Part shown: piece after piece, positions 63,480 through 64,000 of the stretch
Layout of the letters: the number at the start of each line of letters is the position of its first letter
Position numbering within the stretch: the first letter of the stretch is position 1
Origin: Notamacropus eugenii
Lineage: Eukaryota; Chordata; Mammalia; Diprotodontia; Macropodidae
Assembly (NCBI RefSeq): GCF_028372415.1
Contig: NC_092874.1
Coordinates: 335,314,651-335,378,650, forward strand
Direction of reading: 5' to 3'
Length of the DNA stretch: 64,000 nt
Made by a program: the position numbers and the translations under genes
The notes under the pieces: model-generated
The model's input: only the letters and a program-made list of their open reading frames with translations
What the model was told of the DNA's origin: nothing
The model's database searches: none

Positions 63480-64000
63480 CCCTCTGAATTTCCCTATTAC
63501 TATAGAGAATACCACCATCCTCAATCACCCAGATTTGCAGCCTCAGTGTCATCCTCAACTCCTCACTCTCAACTCATCGCACAAAGGCAATCTGTTGCTA
63601 GATCTTTTCTTTCTACCTTCACAACATCTGTCCCATCCATTGTGTCCTCCTGCCTATGCTTACATAGCCACCACCCTAATTCAAGCCCTCCTCATCTGGA
63701 CAACTAGAGTAACTTCCTCATTTGCCTCTCTGCCTCCAATCCATCCTCCAGACAGCAGCCAAAGTGATTTTTCTAAAGTGCTGGTCTGATCCCAGCACCA
63801 CTCCAGAGGTTCCCTATTGCCTTCAGAATAAAATATAAAGTGCTTTGGTATTCAATGCTCTTCAAAATCTGGTTCTTTGCCCCTCTAGCCTTCTTATACT
63901 TTTCTCTTCTCTGCTCCCTCTCTAGGCACATTAGTCTATTTGCTGTTCTCCAGACATGACCCTCCACCTCACATCCATGCCCTTGTATTGGCTGTCCCCA
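63480..64000 (+). mobile_element. L2 LINE ORF2 C-terminus (sense), running off the window
   Basis: ctcagtgtcatcctcaactcc gives SVSSST-type scraps of NLGVILDSS. Then ccagacagcagccaaagtgat and gctggtctgatcccagcacc, the L2 pattern 'cagctgccaaagtgattttt'. Confidence 0.75.

Noticed and set aside
1-64000. CRISPR arrays, operons, rRNA, tRNA or snoRNA genes
   Set aside because: None seen. The sequence is a eukaryotic nuclear locus; tRNA-like matches are SINE heads only.

Overview
This is a vertebrate nuclear window of about 40% GC with a short GC-rich island near 31.2-32.0 kb. The interspersed repeats point to a marsupial. There are WSINE/MAR1-type SINEs (the 'cagtggatagag...cctgagttcaaat...ggcctcagata' pattern), MIR and L2 at high density, therian-type L1 fragments, CR1/L3 remnants and hAT elements, and no Alu, B1 or carnivore SINEs. 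The species call is inference from repeat style. The gene identifications rest on near-identity to human proteins as I recall them.

Two genes lie head to tail on the plus strand. The last four coding exons of GID4 (substrate receptor of the GID/CTLH E3 ubiquitin ligase) run from 6,083 to the stop codon at 23,812, followed by a long 3' UTR. DRG2 (developmentally regulated GTP-binding protein 2) is complete: 13 coding exons from the ATG at 31,608 to the stop at 58,278. The exon lengths sum to 1,095 nt, giving 364 residues, which is the human length, and every junction keeps phase. The GID4-DRG2 order is as in human 17p11.2. MYO15A, the next human gene, has no recognisable exon in the last 5 kb.

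Layout: 1-6,082 is GID4 intron with MIR/L2/hAT fragments. 6,191-20,223 is a 14-kb intron holding a 3.8-kb fossil hAT transposon, antisense L2, a CR1/L3 ORF1 fragment and an old minus-strand L1 (ORF1 and ORF2 debris, broken by an LTR-like insert and a CA repeat). 20,224-23,812 holds the last GID4 exons. 23,813 to about 27 kb is 3' UTR. About 28-31 kb is intergenic SINE/L2. 31.2-32.0 kb is the DRG2 CpG-island promoter and exon 1. 32,144-33,246 is a 1.1-kb purine (GA) tract inside a MIR. 33.3-58.3 kb is the DRG2 body, with L2, L1, SINEs and an antisense YWHAZ (14-3-3 zeta) retropseudogene in intron 5. 59-64 kb is downstream repeat-rich DNA.

The most notable observations are a U12-type (minor spliceosome) intron 7 in DRG2, the GA tract that expanded within a MIR, a YWHAZ retrocopy whose removal restores the L2 it interrupted, a near-complete hAT element with TCTAGA-like target duplications, and two decayed copies of a CR1/L3-type ORF1 esterase (SGNH) domain. 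I found no unknown gene system, CRISPR array, rRNA or tRNA.
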